From contig CAZWQX010000046.1 of assembly GCA_964635965.1 (NCBI GenBank), positions 1 through 25,008 on the forward strand: DNA of 25,008 bases. Reading direction: 5' to 3'. The DNA is from JAKVAV01 sp964635965. Lineage in GTDB: Bacteria > Bacteroidota > Bacteroidia > Flavobacteriales_D > Cryomorphaceae. A program made the position numbers and the translations under genes. Under the pieces are notes generated by a model that worked only from the letters and a program-made list of their open reading frames with translations, ran no database searches and was not told the origin of the DNA. This document shows positions 7,286 to 15,827 of the stretch, one piece after another (the stretch's first letter is position 1; the number at the start of each line of letters is the position of its first letter).

Positions 7286-8332
7286 TTATTCTTTTACGTA
7301 AGGGTAATCTTCTTGGTAATAAACATCTTCATAAAGCTCTTCCGGTTTCGGATCAGGTGATTCCTCCGCGAACTTCACGCACTCTTCAACTTCAGCTTTG
7401 ACCTTCTTATCCATGGCAGTGAAGTCATCTTCAGTCATCCACTTATTTTTGAGGATCGTATTCTTCACCAATGTTAAAGGGTCTTTCTCCTTGTATTGTT
7501 CAACTTCCTCTTTAGTTCTGTACTTCTGAGGATCGGACATGGAGTGTCCTTTGTAACGGTATGTTTTCATCTCCAAAAGGAAAGGACCTTTTCCATCGCG
7601 TGCATGCTTAGCAGCTGTTGCAAAAGCTTCATGAACTTCTTCACACTGCATGGCATCTACTGAAAGGGCAGGCATATCATAGGATTCTCCAAGCTCGCTC
7701 AGCGTATGAACATTTGAAGTTCGCTCTACGGAAGTACCCATCGCGTAGTTGTTATTCTCAATAACGAATACCACGGGAATCTTCCAAGTCATCGCCATAT
7801 TAAACGTCTCGTGCAAAATTCCTTGTCGCACGGCGCCGTCTCCCATAAAGGTGTAGGTGACGTGCTTCTCATCGCGGTACATATCAGCGAAAGCAATACC
7901 CGCACCTAAAGCAATCTGAGCTCCTACGATTCCATGACCGCCAAAAAGGTGGCGCTCTTTATCGAACATGTGCATGGAACCACCTTTTCCCTTGCTCAAA
8001 CCGGTAGTTTTACCGTAAAGCTCAGCCATTACGTATTTAGGATCAGTCCCTAGTGCTATTGGGTGTGCGTGATCGCGGTAGGCTGTAATCACGCGGTCTT
8101 CTTTATCCATTGCAGACACCATACCTGCCAAGATTGCCTCTTGACCGATGTATAAGTGGCAGAATCCACCGAATTTTTGTTGAACATATAATTGGCCACA
8201 CTTCTCTTCGAAGCGGCGCATCATCAACATACTTTCATACCAGTGGAGGTAAGTCTCCTTAGAGAATTTAGTCTTCTTCGCTGGAGCCTTGCGTGCAGCA
8301 GGCGCCTTTTTCGCCGTAGTCTTTGTTGCCAT
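7286..8332 (-). CDS. pdhA: Pyruvate dehydrogenase E1 component, alpha subunit
   Basis: The alpha subunit of the heterotetrameric E1 decarboxylates pyruvate with thiamine diphosphate and passes the two-carbon unit to the lipoyl arm of E2. The diphosphate/Mg-binding motif is visible as GDGAVRQG (164-171) closed by IENN (191-194). The GGHGIVGAQIALGAGIAFA stretch (131-149) and the YRYKGHSMSDPQKYR loop (258-272) are typical of the family. Length (348) is normal apart from the first 24 residues, a Lys/Ala/Pro-rich tail (TAKKAPAARKAPAKKTK) before the conserved start at about 25 (KETYLHWYESML). The frame gives no better internal start, so the tail is probably real. A TATATTTG box lies 20 bases upstream, so pdhA-pdhC probably has its own promoter inside the longer operon. 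Confidence 0.93.
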   Translation of the reverse strand: MATKTTAKKAPAARKAPAKKTKFSKETYLHWYESMLMMRRFEEKCGQLYVQQKFGGFCHLYIGQEAILAGMVSAMDKEDRVITAYRDHAHPIALGTDPKYVMAELYGKTTGLSKGKGGSMHMFDKERHLFGGHGIVGAQIALGAGIAFADMYRDEKHVTYTFMGDGAVRQGILHETFNMAMTWKIPVVFVIENNNYAMGTSVERTSNVHTLSELGESYDMPALSVDAMQCEEVHEAFATAAKHARDGKGPFLLEMKTYRYKGHSMSDPQKYRTKEEVEQYKEKDPLTLVKNTILKNKWMTEDDFTAMDKKVKAEVEECVKFAEESPDPKPEELYEDVYYQEDYPYVKE

Positions 8333-8352
8333 TTCAATCTACTTAAGGGCCA

Positions 8353-8360
8353 CAAATATA
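8353..8360 (-). promoter_or_regulatory. -7 promoter box of pdhA
   Basis: TATATTTG on the minus strand matches the Bacteroidota consensus TAnnTTTG and ends 20 bases before the pdhA ATG (8332). A TTGACT lies further upstream, but its spacing does not clearly fit a -33 element. A transcript would have a 5' leader of about 15 bases. Confidence 0.65.
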
Positions 8361-8401
8361 CAATGCTAATAAGAGAATGAAAGTCAAGAATTAGATAATA
8401 C

Positions 8402-8893
8402 CTATTCTTTTCCGATACCCTTATCGAAAAAAGCCATCGGGAGTAACGATTTTGCATTTTCAAATACCGAAATGGGACCATCTATTGCACCTGTTATTAC
8501 CCTAACCGGATGTTCAAAAAGACGTTCATATTCCAGAATCACTTGGCGACACGCTCCACAAGGCGTGACACTACTTCCCGGTTCTTGATGTTGGAGTTTT
8601 GCCGTAACCGCTACCGCATCGATCGGAACTCCGGGATGATTGGCTGAAGCGGCAAAAAGCGCCACTCGTTCAGCACAAAGGCCGCTGGGATAGGCAATGT
8701 TTTCTTGATTACTTCCTTTAACAATCTCTCCATTGGATAGGAGTACCGCAGCCCCAACAGAGAACTTACTGTAGGGTGCATATGCCGATTCTGCTGCAGC
8801 TATCGCCTTCTCAAAGAGTAGTCGATCCTCCTGTTCGAGTTCCGATTTATTTGGAAATTCTTTGAATTTGAGATGTATCTCTCTGTCTTCCAT
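8402..8893 (-). CDS. cdd: Cytidine deaminase
   Basis: Converts cytidine and deoxycytidine to uridine and deoxyuridine in pyrimidine salvage. At 163 residues it matches the small, tetrameric, zinc-dependent class. The zinc and catalytic motifs are visible: GLCAERVALF (Cys ligand followed by the catalytic Glu) and PCGACRQV (two more Cys ligands). The preceding AYAPYSKFSVGAAVLLSNGEI is the usual substrate-side strand. It lies 25 bases after ispF in the same orientation, with no terminator between, so it reads as the third gene of a porV-ispF-cdd unit. cdd next to pdhA also occurs in other flavobacteria, from memory. Confidence 0.93.
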   Translation of the reverse strand: MEDREIHLKFKEFPNKSELEQEDRLLFEKAIAAAESAYAPYSKFSVGAAVLLSNGEIVKGSNQENIAYPSGLCAERVALFAASANHPGVPIDAVAVTAKLQHQEPGSSVTPCGACRQVILEYERLFEHPVRVITGAIDGPISVFENAKSLLPMAFFDKGIGKE

Positions 8894-8918
8894 TCAATCG
8901 CAAAATAGAAAACTCCCG

Positions 8919-9398
8919 CTAATTCTTTTGAATCAGGCAAACGCAATAGGCACTAACACCCTCTTCGCGACCTACAAAACCCAGCTTTTCAGTGGTAGTA
9001 GCTTTTATTGAAACGTCTTCCTCATCAATCTCCAACAAATCGGCTATAACCGTTTTCATCTGTGGGATATAAGGATTAACCTTTGGTTGCTGAAGGCAGA
9101 TGGTACAATCAATATTGGAAAGGGAATATCCTTTTTCCTTTACCAGAGCATAAGAATCTTTGAGAAGGATTTTGCTATCTATTCCCTTGTATTGGGGATC
9201 CGTGTCGGGAAACTGGAAACCGATGTCTCTCAAATTTGCTGCTCCTAATAGGGCATCACAAATGACATGAAGAAGCACATCGGCGTCTGAATGACCATAG
9301 GCGCCACTGTGATGATCAATGGAAATTCCTCCTAAAACAAAAGGGTGACCTTCAACAAGCTTGTGAACGTCGTAGCCGAAACCGACTTTTACCTTCAT
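8919..9398 (-). CDS. ispF: 2-C-methyl-D-erythritol 2,4-cyclodiphosphate synthase
   Basis: Catalyses the cyclisation step of the MEP pathway, releasing CMP and forming the cyclic diphosphate precursor of isoprenoids. The length (159) is standard. The zinc ligands are visible as D10 and H12 in GFGYDVHKL and H44 in VLLHVICDAL, and H36 lies in YGHSDADV. The RDIGFQFPDTDPQYKG loop and the C-terminal KATTTEKLGFVGREEG are signatures of the family. Its ATG shares a base with the porV stop (TAATG), so translation is probably coupled to porV, placing an essential housekeeping gene directly under a secretion gene. Confidence 0.95.
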   Translation of the reverse strand: MKVKVGFGYDVHKLVEGHPFVLGGISIDHHSGAYGHSDADVLLHVICDALLGAANLRDIGFQFPDTDPQYKGIDSKILLKDSYALVKEKGYSLSNIDCTICLQQPKVNPYIPQMKTVIADLLEIDEEDVSIKATTTEKLGFVGREEGVSAYCVCLIQKN

Positions 9399-10681
9399 TA
9401 GTTATTCGACGTGTTATCAGGCGTTGGTCCTGAGCTGTCGAAAGCAACCCGAAGCGTAAATCGAAGCGTGTTGGCAAGTGGATTTCTTTGCTCGGTTGGA
9501 ATCAAGTAAGACAAATCCAATCCGAATACGTTGTAACGAAATCCCGCTCCAATGGTGAAATACTGTCTGTTACCTTTAGTTGGGTGTTCGTAGAACCACC
9601 CTCCTCTAACGGCAAACTGATCAGCATACCAATACTCAAATCCGATCGAGTGATTGATTTCTCTAAGTTCCTCTTGGAAAACACTACCGTCTTCTATCTC
9701 GGCCATTCCTTCAGAGTCAAGCACAACAGATCCGTCTTCATTACGAATTGGTCGCCCGGGAGCATCAGAGAATGAACCAAAAATAGCTTCTGCCACCCCT
9801 ACATCAGGATCGCGACCTGCGATCACTTTTGTGGGATCATTTTGATCGTATAAAGCCGGCGAAGGAACGAGCAATTTATTTGCGTCGTAGGTGAATGTCA
9901 TTTTGTTGAACTGGTCCAGCTCAATGGTAAATGCCGTTCCCAAACGCATATTCATCGGAAGGAAATCTCTTTGTGCCGTATTCGTGTATGAGATTTTGTT
10001 ACCAATGTTTGAGAAAACCAAACCGAACGCAAGGGCTGCATCTTTATCTCCAACAGTAAGATCTTCGTTGTTGTAGTAACCTGAAATATCAACGGCAAAT
10101 GCGTTGGCAGCTTTTGAGTCAGCTCCACCTACATTTACACCGCCCGTTAAGTTTGAATTAATCCAACGTGCTGTAATACCTCCCGAGAATTTACTTGAAA
10201 GTTGCAGCGAATAACTCACATCCAATGCAAATTCCGAAGGCCTAAAAGGACGGATTTCAGTACCGTTTATATCGGTGAAAATAATATCTCCCAAAGTGAA
10301 GTACCTTAGACTACCGCCAATTGCCGAAGTTTTAGATATCTTTTTGTAACCTGCCAAATAGGCCAAATTCATGTCGTCTACAAGCTGACGTAGCCAGGGG
10401 CTGTAAGAAAGGGAGAATTCCATTTCTTCTTCAGTAAATGCAAGTTTTGAAGCATTCCAATGTTGAGCATTAACGTCGGGGCTAATAGCAACACCTGCGT
10501 CTCCCATTGCTCCTGAACGGGAATCAGGACCAATCAGTAAGAACGGTACCGCAGTGGTGATAGCGCGTAATTCGTCACAATCACTTCCATTTACCGCACC
10601 GGCACAGTCAACCGGATTTTGAGCTTTTATAGCCGCTGAGGCCAAAAGCATAATTGCAAGTATGAAGACTTTGTTATTCAT
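9398..10681 (-). CDS. porV: T9SS outer-membrane shuttle protein PorV (LptO)
   Basis: A FadL-like 14-strand outer-membrane beta-barrel that, in Porphyromonas and Flavobacterium, collects T9SS substrates leaving the SprA translocon and delivers them to PorU. The protein has 427 residues with a signal peptide of about 20 (MNNKVFILAIMLLASAAIKA). The conserved early block (AVPFLLIGPDSRSGAMGDAGVAISPDVNAQHWN) and LAYLAGYKKISKTSAIGGSLRYF follow, and the C-terminus is strand-rich, ending in a last barrel strand (NTLRFTLRVAFDS) and a short polar tail. It is 51 bases downstream of porU, and the gap has its own TATATTTG box. The stop overlaps the ispF start by one base. Confidence 0.93.
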   Translation of the reverse strand: MNNKVFILAIMLLASAAIKAQNPVDCAGAVNGSDCDELRAITTAVPFLLIGPDSRSGAMGDAGVAISPDVNAQHWNASKLAFTEEEMEFSLSYSPWLRQLVDDMNLAYLAGYKKISKTSAIGGSLRYFTLGDIIFTDINGTEIRPFRPSEFALDVSYSLQLSSKFSGGITARWINSNLTGGVNVGGADSKAANAFAVDISGYYNNEDLTVGDKDAALAFGLVFSNIGNKISYTNTAQRDFLPMNMRLGTAFTIELDQFNKMTFTYDANKLLVPSPALYDQNDPTKVIAGRDPDVGVAEAIFGSFSDAPGRPIRNEDGSVVLDSEGMAEIEDGSVFQEELREINHSIGFEYWYADQFAVRGGWFYEHPTKGNRQYFTIGAGFRYNVFGLDLSYLIPTEQRNPLANTLRFTLRVAFDSSGPTPDNTSNN

Positions 10682-10701
10682 AAAATGTTTCTTGCGGGGT
10701 G

Positions 10702-10709
10702 CAAATATA
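10702..10709 (-). promoter_or_regulatory. -7 promoter box of porV
   Basis: TATATTTG on the minus strand ends 20 bases before the porV ATG, the same spacing as at pdhA. It lies in the 51-base porU-porV gap. It would let porV, ispF and cdd be transcribed apart from porU. Confidence 0.65.
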
Positions 10710-10732
10710 GTGTTTTGATAAGCTCAACGGAA

Positions 10733-13700
10733 TCAATTCAGAATTACCAGTTTTTCAAATTTTTCGTCACGCTCTCCAGAAGGGTTTAAAACTGATACTT
10801 TATACACATAAACCCCAGTGGCTAACTTGTCTCCAAAATCATCCCTGCCATCCCACGGTATGGGTTCATTACGAAATCCATCCGTATTAGATACAGTATT
10901 AATCGTTTTAACCAGTTTACCGCTAACTGTATACACTTGAACAAGCACATTTAAGAACTCATAACTTTGGTTGTGTTCAAAGTAAAACTCAGTGTAAGTT
11001 GTAAAGGGGTTGGGATAGTTCAATACCCTTTCAATTGCCAGTTCTTCTGAATCAGCTACGATAAATTCTATAAAAGACTTCGCCGAATTATTGTGGACAT
11101 CCCAAACGGTTAATTCAACTGAATGATTTCCAGGTTCCAATTCATCAAATGGAAAACGCACGGTTCCACTTTTAAATGTATTGAGATCGGAGGAATAGTA
11201 ATCATTGAGTATTAGCGTATTTGAAATATCACCGTCAACTACAGCGCTGATGTCGTGGCCAATTCCGGTTCCAACTGTATTGATACCATTTTCGTCGAAA
11301 ATATTGGCGATCAAAACAGGTTCTCGATCCGTATATCCACCAAAAACAAAATTCTCGTCGTTCATGAACAGGCTGATTTCAGGGCCTTCGCCATCGTCAA
11401 CGGCATTTTCGTCTCTGCTTCCTATTCTCAGACCTTCCGCAAAACCCGATCCATCTTCTTCTCCCGTGAAGGCGTAGAAACTAATTCTGGCGGTAGTATC
11501 AACCGCAAAAGAAATGTCCTTGGGAAGCACAAAATCAAATGTAAACTCACCATTCACGGTTTCTGCCAATCCACGGTAAATCACATCTTCTTGAGTTGGA
11601 TAAGTAAATACAGGATCATCATCGTTTGAGAGTGTTGTTCTCTGTTTCACTCGATCGTAGACGGTGGCCTCGAGCAAGCCATTAAAGGAAGAAATTGTTT
11701 GACCAGAGCCTCCTACAACTCTACCGGTAACCCGTGCGACACCCAAAGCCTTCAATGTATCAATTGGATTACCGAGGGTATCGGTCAACGAAGTCATTTC
11801 AATATCATATCCGGGAATAGCCATTGGTAAGGCAGGATCTCCAATGAGGCTGAAATTTCTGTGATTTGGTAATCCTCCCGATACAGAGTTGTTCTTGCAG
11901 TCTCGGTAAACATCCCCTAACCGAGTCACCGTTTCATTTTCAGGCCGCTGAAATAGTGCGTCGTAAAAGTTTCTGTTAAGGGTGAAATTCGGTCCGGAAT
12001 AAACCAGCCTCGTGGTGGATAATAACGCCACTCCACCGCCACCTGCATTGAGTAAAACAAACTCCCCCGCTGAAGTTCGGAGCGGATCATCGAATCGGGT
12101 GAATTCGCAAGTTGCCGTCATGAAAATTGGCATTTGGTAAGTATTGTCCCAGTCCAGGATAGTGGGTATATCGAGAATCCTTTCTTGGGCCCATCCTAAC
12201 TCTCCGCCATGACCGATATAGTTAATAATGAAGGCACCATTTCTTACTCTTCGATCAATAGCTTCGTTTACATCGGGGTATCGATCGCCACCGGGGGTGG
12301 CAACTTGTTGGAAGGCATCGGTGAAAACACGTTCCAAGTTGTAAACTTTAGTGTATGACTCTATTTGAGAGCTGATCGTACGCGACTTTTGCATGTGATC
12401 ATTGTTATCCTCATCGTCAGCAACCAAAGTGATTACATTTCTCCACGAGCCGAAAGGTGTTGCTCCTCCATCACATGTGCTGCAGGTTGATACCGCTCCT
12501 GTTTCAAGATAACGAGCAATTTTGCTCACAACAGAACTGGCCTCAGCAGAGTTTTTTGCGACAATTCTTCCCACACTTATATCCATTAAATCAATCGGAG
12601 ACTCTCCTTCATCATCAGACAATAAACCGAAATAATCATCACTGACATACGAGCGAACAGGACTTAAAGAGTTGAGTGATTGATAAGTAGGAATAACGTT
12701 AGTATTGTTCGTACTCAAGTTCTTATTATCGTATGAACCGTCGCCAAATAAGAGCAAATAACGAGGCATCATGGCCTCATTTCCATTGGCACGGTCGTAG
12801 AGCATCTTCATCATCCACTTTATCGCCGTGATGTCTCGTATTCCTGAAGAGAACTCGTTATACAGCTGATTTAATAAGACTACTTCAACACTCAATGGAT
12901 CAGATGGGTGATTTCGGTGTATTTCGGCAAGTTGTTCCGCCTGTGATGAGAATTGAGAAGGCGTGACAATTACCATATCTACGCCACCATTTAAACCAAT
13001 TCCATGAAGATTCTGATTGCCAACCCTACCAAAGAGCGCAGGACTTAAAAAAGATGAACCCGTGTAGGCAATAAATTCTCTCAGTTCATCTGAGGCCATT
13101 CTAAACGTAGCTACTCCCTGCTCCACGGTATATTGGACATCACGAGCTTCTGTTGGATCCGTTACATCCCAGATGCGATCAATTGATTGTGCATTTCCTA
13201 TTATATAAGATGCTACTTCACCAGGTCCAACTGATCTGGAATCTCTGAAACTCATCTGTGAACCCGACATGATCAGTTCACGCCTCACATTTACGTTGAA
13301 CCAATTCAACCATCCAACGGCAGAGGGAGTGTTTTTTTGATAAGTAAATGAAATACTGAAGTTGGGAGCGGGTGTGTTAGTCACCAGGGTTATTGGGCCA
13401 CCTCCGTCTGAAGCAAATACTGATGTCACAGAGGTCCCGACATCACCATAGCTTTTCGCCGCGGTAGCCCCATTCAAGCCCATTTGAAAAACACAAGACC
13501 CGTTCACGGTAGTTCGGGAAATGAAATCACCTCTTAATGTGGTAGGCTCGCTTTCAATTACATTCTGAAAAGTGTAATCCTCTCCCGAAAAGGTGTAGGT
13601 AGTTTGAACATCGAACTTTTCGCCGTACCAGGTTCTGCCACTTTTCAAAACATTTTCTCGATCTACTTCATGAAAAGCATAATCATCAAAGCCGGTAACA

Positions 13701-14587
13701 TCTTGAGTTGCACTTGCCGCTGACGGTACCGTTAAGATTCTCTTCGAGGGATTACCTGTGTTTATACCAATAAAGTAATAGCTGGTATCAGAATATTCGT
13801 GTTTGTGGTGATCGTAAAGACCCGATTCTGAATCGTAACTCCACGTATCGGGTCCCTTTGCGTAGAATAAAATGTAGTCTTCATCATCAAATATTCCGTC
13901 AGATTCCCCTTCTACCAAGATAGAGTTAGCCAAAAGGTCATCAGGACGTTCAATTCCATTATCATATGGTAATTGGCCAAATCCATTTCCATAGATGTTG
14001 AGCGAACTAGGATTCAAAGAGCTGACATCTACTCCTAACTGTTCCAATTCATCTTTTCCCAATCGATAGATGCCATCTTCAGTGACCCCAATTCGGTACC
14101 AATCCCCTGAGGCAAGAACACTACTGTTAACATAATCATTCGATTTCATTCTCGAATAATCAGGTGAAGTCCGATAATTGATCTCAAAGCTCTCGATAAA
14201 AGAACCATCAGTTTGTGATACGGGGAGAAAATCCAATACCAACTTCAATTTTCCCCGTTCTTCCCTAACGTTCCATCGAAGCGCCTCAATGGCTTCCACT
14301 GATATTCCAGCACTTTGCCCATCCTTAAAAGAAAGGGGAAGGATATCCACCCATGTGATTCTTGATCTGGAAGGGATGTCGAGTACTGCTAAATAACGAG
14401 GCAGAAATTCTGAATCTCCATCATGATGGGCCCCTTCGAATGTGGGTACAATTTTCTCTATCCCGTCAACAGTTTCAAACCGGCGATCCTCTTCGAGCCA
14501 ATTCAACTCGACGACAATTTTATTCTGAGCGCTCAACTCAGCGCCAATCAGCACAACTAGTAATGCGTAACCAAAATATTTACCCAT
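10733..14587 (-). CDS. porU: T9SS C-terminal signal peptidase/sortase PorU
   Basis: Surface peptidase of family C25 (gingipain-like) that removes the C-terminal sorting domain of T9SS cargo and attaches the protein to a surface lipid. It has 1284 residues with a signal peptide (about 1-21, ending LSAQ). The N-terminal region includes the Gly/Asp-rich block DGIFDDEDYILFYAKGP. The peptidase domain spans about 550-920. Catalytic His is H793 in YIGHGGELGW and catalytic Cys is C827 in TATCEFTRFDDP, 34 residues apart, close to the known PorU spacing. The C-terminus from Y1191 (YPNPFTTYTEF to FEKLVILN) is itself a sorting-like/FlgD-Ig domain, as in known PorU. It is divergent from porP-gldJ across about 220 bases. 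porU-porV-gldJ clustering is also known in Flavobacterium. Confidence 0.93.
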   Translation of the reverse strand: MGKYFGYALLVVLIGAELSAQNKIVVELNWLEEDRRFETVDGIEKIVPTFEGAHHDGDSEFLPRYLAVLDIPSRSRITWVDILPLSFKDGQSAGISVEAIEALRWNVREERGKLKLVLDFLPVSQTDGSFIESFEINYRTSPDYSRMKSNDYVNSSVLASGDWYRIGVTEDGIYRLGKDELEQLGVDVSSLNPSSLNIYGNGFGQLPYDNGIERPDDLLANSILVEGESDGIFDDEDYILFYAKGPDTWSYDSESGLYDHHKHEYSDTSYYFIGINTGNPSKRILTVPSAASATQDVTGFDDYAFHEVDRENVLKSGRTWYGEKFDVQTTYTFSGEDYTFQNVIESEPTTLRGDFISRTTVNGSCVFQMGLNGATAAKSYGDVGTSVTSVFASDGGGPITLVTNTPAPNFSISFTYQKNTPSAVGWLNWFNVNVRRELIMSGSQMSFRDSRSVGPGEVASYIIGNAQSIDRIWDVTDPTEARDVQYTVEQGVATFRMASDELREFIAYTGSSFLSPALFGRVGNQNLHGIGLNGGVDMVIVTPSQFSSQAEQLAEIHRNHPSDPLSVEVVLLNQLYNEFSSGIRDITAIKWMMKMLYDRANGNEAMMPRYLLLFGDGSYDNKNLSTNNTNVIPTYQSLNSLSPVRSYVSDDYFGLLSDDEGESPIDLMDISVGRIVAKNSAEASSVVSKIARYLETGAVSTCSTCDGGATPFGSWRNVITLVADDEDNNDHMQKSRTISSQIESYTKVYNLERVFTDAFQQVATPGGDRYPDVNEAIDRRVRNGAFIINYIGHGGELGWAQERILDIPTILDWDNTYQMPIFMTATCEFTRFDDPLRTSAGEFVLLNAGGGGVALLSTTRLVYSGPNFTLNRNFYDALFQRPENETVTRLGDVYRDCKNNSVSGGLPNHRNFSLIGDPALPMAIPGYDIEMTSLTDTLGNPIDTLKALGVARVTGRVVGGSGQTISSFNGLLEATVYDRVKQRTTLSNDDDPVFTYPTQEDVIYRGLAETVNGEFTFDFVLPKDISFAVDTTARISFYAFTGEEDGSGFAEGLRIGSRDENAVDDGEGPEISLFMNDENFVFGGYTDREPVLIANIFDENGINTVGTGIGHDISAVVDGDISNTLILNDYYSSDLNTFKSGTVRFPFDELEPGNHSVELTVWDVHNNSAKSFIEFIVADSEELAIERVLNYPNPFTTYTEFYFEHNQSYEFLNVLVQVYTVSGKLVKTINTVSNTDGFRNEPIPWDGRDDFGDKLATGVYVYKVSVLNPSGERDEKFEKLVILN

Positions 14588-14808
14588 CAGATAACATATG
14601 TTCCCTTTACATTACAATCTTGGGACGAAATTTCTCCGCAAAAGAAATGACTTTCGTAAAGGAAAGAAGTATTTTTAACCGTAAACCTCGCGATTAACGT
14701 GAGTACTATTCGAAATATTGTTTTAAACCGTAATGGTTTCAAGAAACCGCGAATAAAAAAATTCGTATACTTGGAGCTTTGAAAAAAACTGCACTGTTAC
14801 CACCATTT
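14588..14808. promoter_or_regulatory. Divergent porU / porP control region
   Basis: This 221-base spacer controls both halves of the T9SS cluster. It contains a candidate porP promoter (14766-14773) and, just upstream, AAACC (14725-14729) and AAACC (14744-14748) flanking GGTTT (14735-14739), so the middle element can pair with either side; GGTTTC (14735-14740) and GAAACC (14743-14748) form a 6-bp inverted repeat. This could be an operator. No TAnnTTTG box was found for porU on the minus strand. Confidence 0.4.
14766..14773 (+). promoter_or_regulatory. Candidate -7 promoter box of porP-gldJ
   Basis: TATACTTG differs from TAnnTTTG at one base. It ends 35 bases before the ATG at 14809. An alternative TTG start at 14779 would lie almost on the transcription start, which supports using the ATG. 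Confidence 0.45.
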
Positions 14809-15786
14809 ATGGCGCGTAGATACATCCCGGCAGCATTTGTGATTTTGTTTTTCGGCCTGATCTTCAGGCCGAACGAGCTAAAATCGCAGGACCCGACTTT
14901 CACCCAGTTTTATGCTAATCCACTTTATCTTAACCCGGCATTAGCAGGAACGGCTACTTGTCCTCGTGTAGTTTTTAACTACAGGAATCAATGGCCTGCA
15001 CTTTCCGGTAATTTCGTCACTACCAGTGCGTCGTACGATCAATATGTAGACGCTGTAAGTGGCGGACTTGGATTTTATGTTCTTAGCGACAACGCTGGTA
15101 GGGGAACATTGACCCAATTTTCTGTAAATGGAATTTACTCGTACCAACTCGCCTTAAGTGATAAGGTTTCAATGGTAGCAGGATTCCAAGCCAGTTACTT
15201 CCAGAGAAACCTGGATTGGGGAAGTTTGACATTTGGGGATCAAATTGATCCCAGACGTGGTTTCATTTACGAAACACAGGATACTCCCAGAGGTGGAAAG
15301 GTCGATAATGTTGATTTCAGCACGGGTTTTGTAATCTTTAGTGAAACCTTCTTCGGGGGTGTAGCCGTACACCACTTGTTTGAACCGAATGAATCATTAA
15401 TTGTGCAAGAAGCACCATTAGAAAGAAAATATACCGTTCACGCGGGTGCGAGATTGCCGCTAGGTAAGGATATTAAAGGTGAAACAGACACATACATTTC
15501 ACCTAACGTGCTTTATCAGCGTCAATACGACTTCGAACAGATCAATTTAGGTCTTTACATACAGAAAGGGCCACTGATCGGTGGTGTTTGGTATCGTTTT
15601 GAGGATTCATTTATCATACTTCTCGGTGTTGAAACAGATAGATTCAAAACCGGTTATAGCTATGACCTTACCACGAGTCGCCTAACTACGGAGACGGCGG
15701 GCTCGCACGAGATATCGTTTGCCTTTAACTTTAACTGCAGACCGAAGAAAAAGAGATTCAGGGCAATAAAATGTCCTGCATTCTAG
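14809..15786 (+). CDS. PorP/SprF family T9SS outer-membrane protein
   Basis: Outer-membrane beta-barrel of the PorP/SprF family, which helps assemble the T9SS periplasmic ring or gives specificity for type B cargo. The ATG at 14809 gives 325 residues with a good signal peptide (MARRYIPAAFVILFFGLIF, mature part near SQDPTFTQFYANPLYLNPA). The frame stays open to a TTG at 14779, but that lies on the predicted transcription start. The conserved opening block (DPTFTQFY.NPLYLNPA..G), alternating barrel strands and the family's C-terminal motif (RAIKCPAF at the extreme end) are all visible. It is followed 41 bases later by gldJ and is probably co-transcribed with it. PorP-type genes more often sit with gldK-gldN or with a cargo gene, so this pairing is noteworthy. 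Which PorP/SprF subgroup it belongs to cannot be settled here. Confidence 0.88.
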   Translation: MARRYIPAAFVILFFGLIFRPNELKSQDPTFTQFYANPLYLNPALAGTATCPRVVFNYRNQWPALSGNFVTTSASYDQYVDAVSGGLGFYVLSDNAGRGTLTQFSVNGIYSYQLALSDKVSMVAGFQASYFQRNLDWGSLTFGDQIDPRRGFIYETQDTPRGGKVDNVDFSTGFVIFSETFFGGVAVHHLFEPNESLIVQEAPLERKYTVHAGARLPLGKDIKGETDTYISPNVLYQRQYDFEQINLGLYIQKGPLIGGVWYRFEDSFIILLGVETDRFKTGYSYDLTTSRLTTETAGSHEISFAFNFNCRPKKKRFRAIKCPAF

Positions 15787-15827
15787 TTCTGTTCTAGTTG
15801 AAACCTGCATAGAAACCACTTTTCCCC

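Noticed and set aside
6496..7360. Long open frames on the plus strand opposite pdhC, rich in Ser, Arg and Ala
   Set aside because: They are the complement of the Ala/Pro-rich E2 gene, with no start context, no domains and repetitive composition. They are antisense shadows.
14779..14808. TTG start of the PorP gene at 14779
   Set aside because: It would begin about at the predicted transcription start, and the ATG at 14809 gives a cleaner signal peptide. It remains possible.
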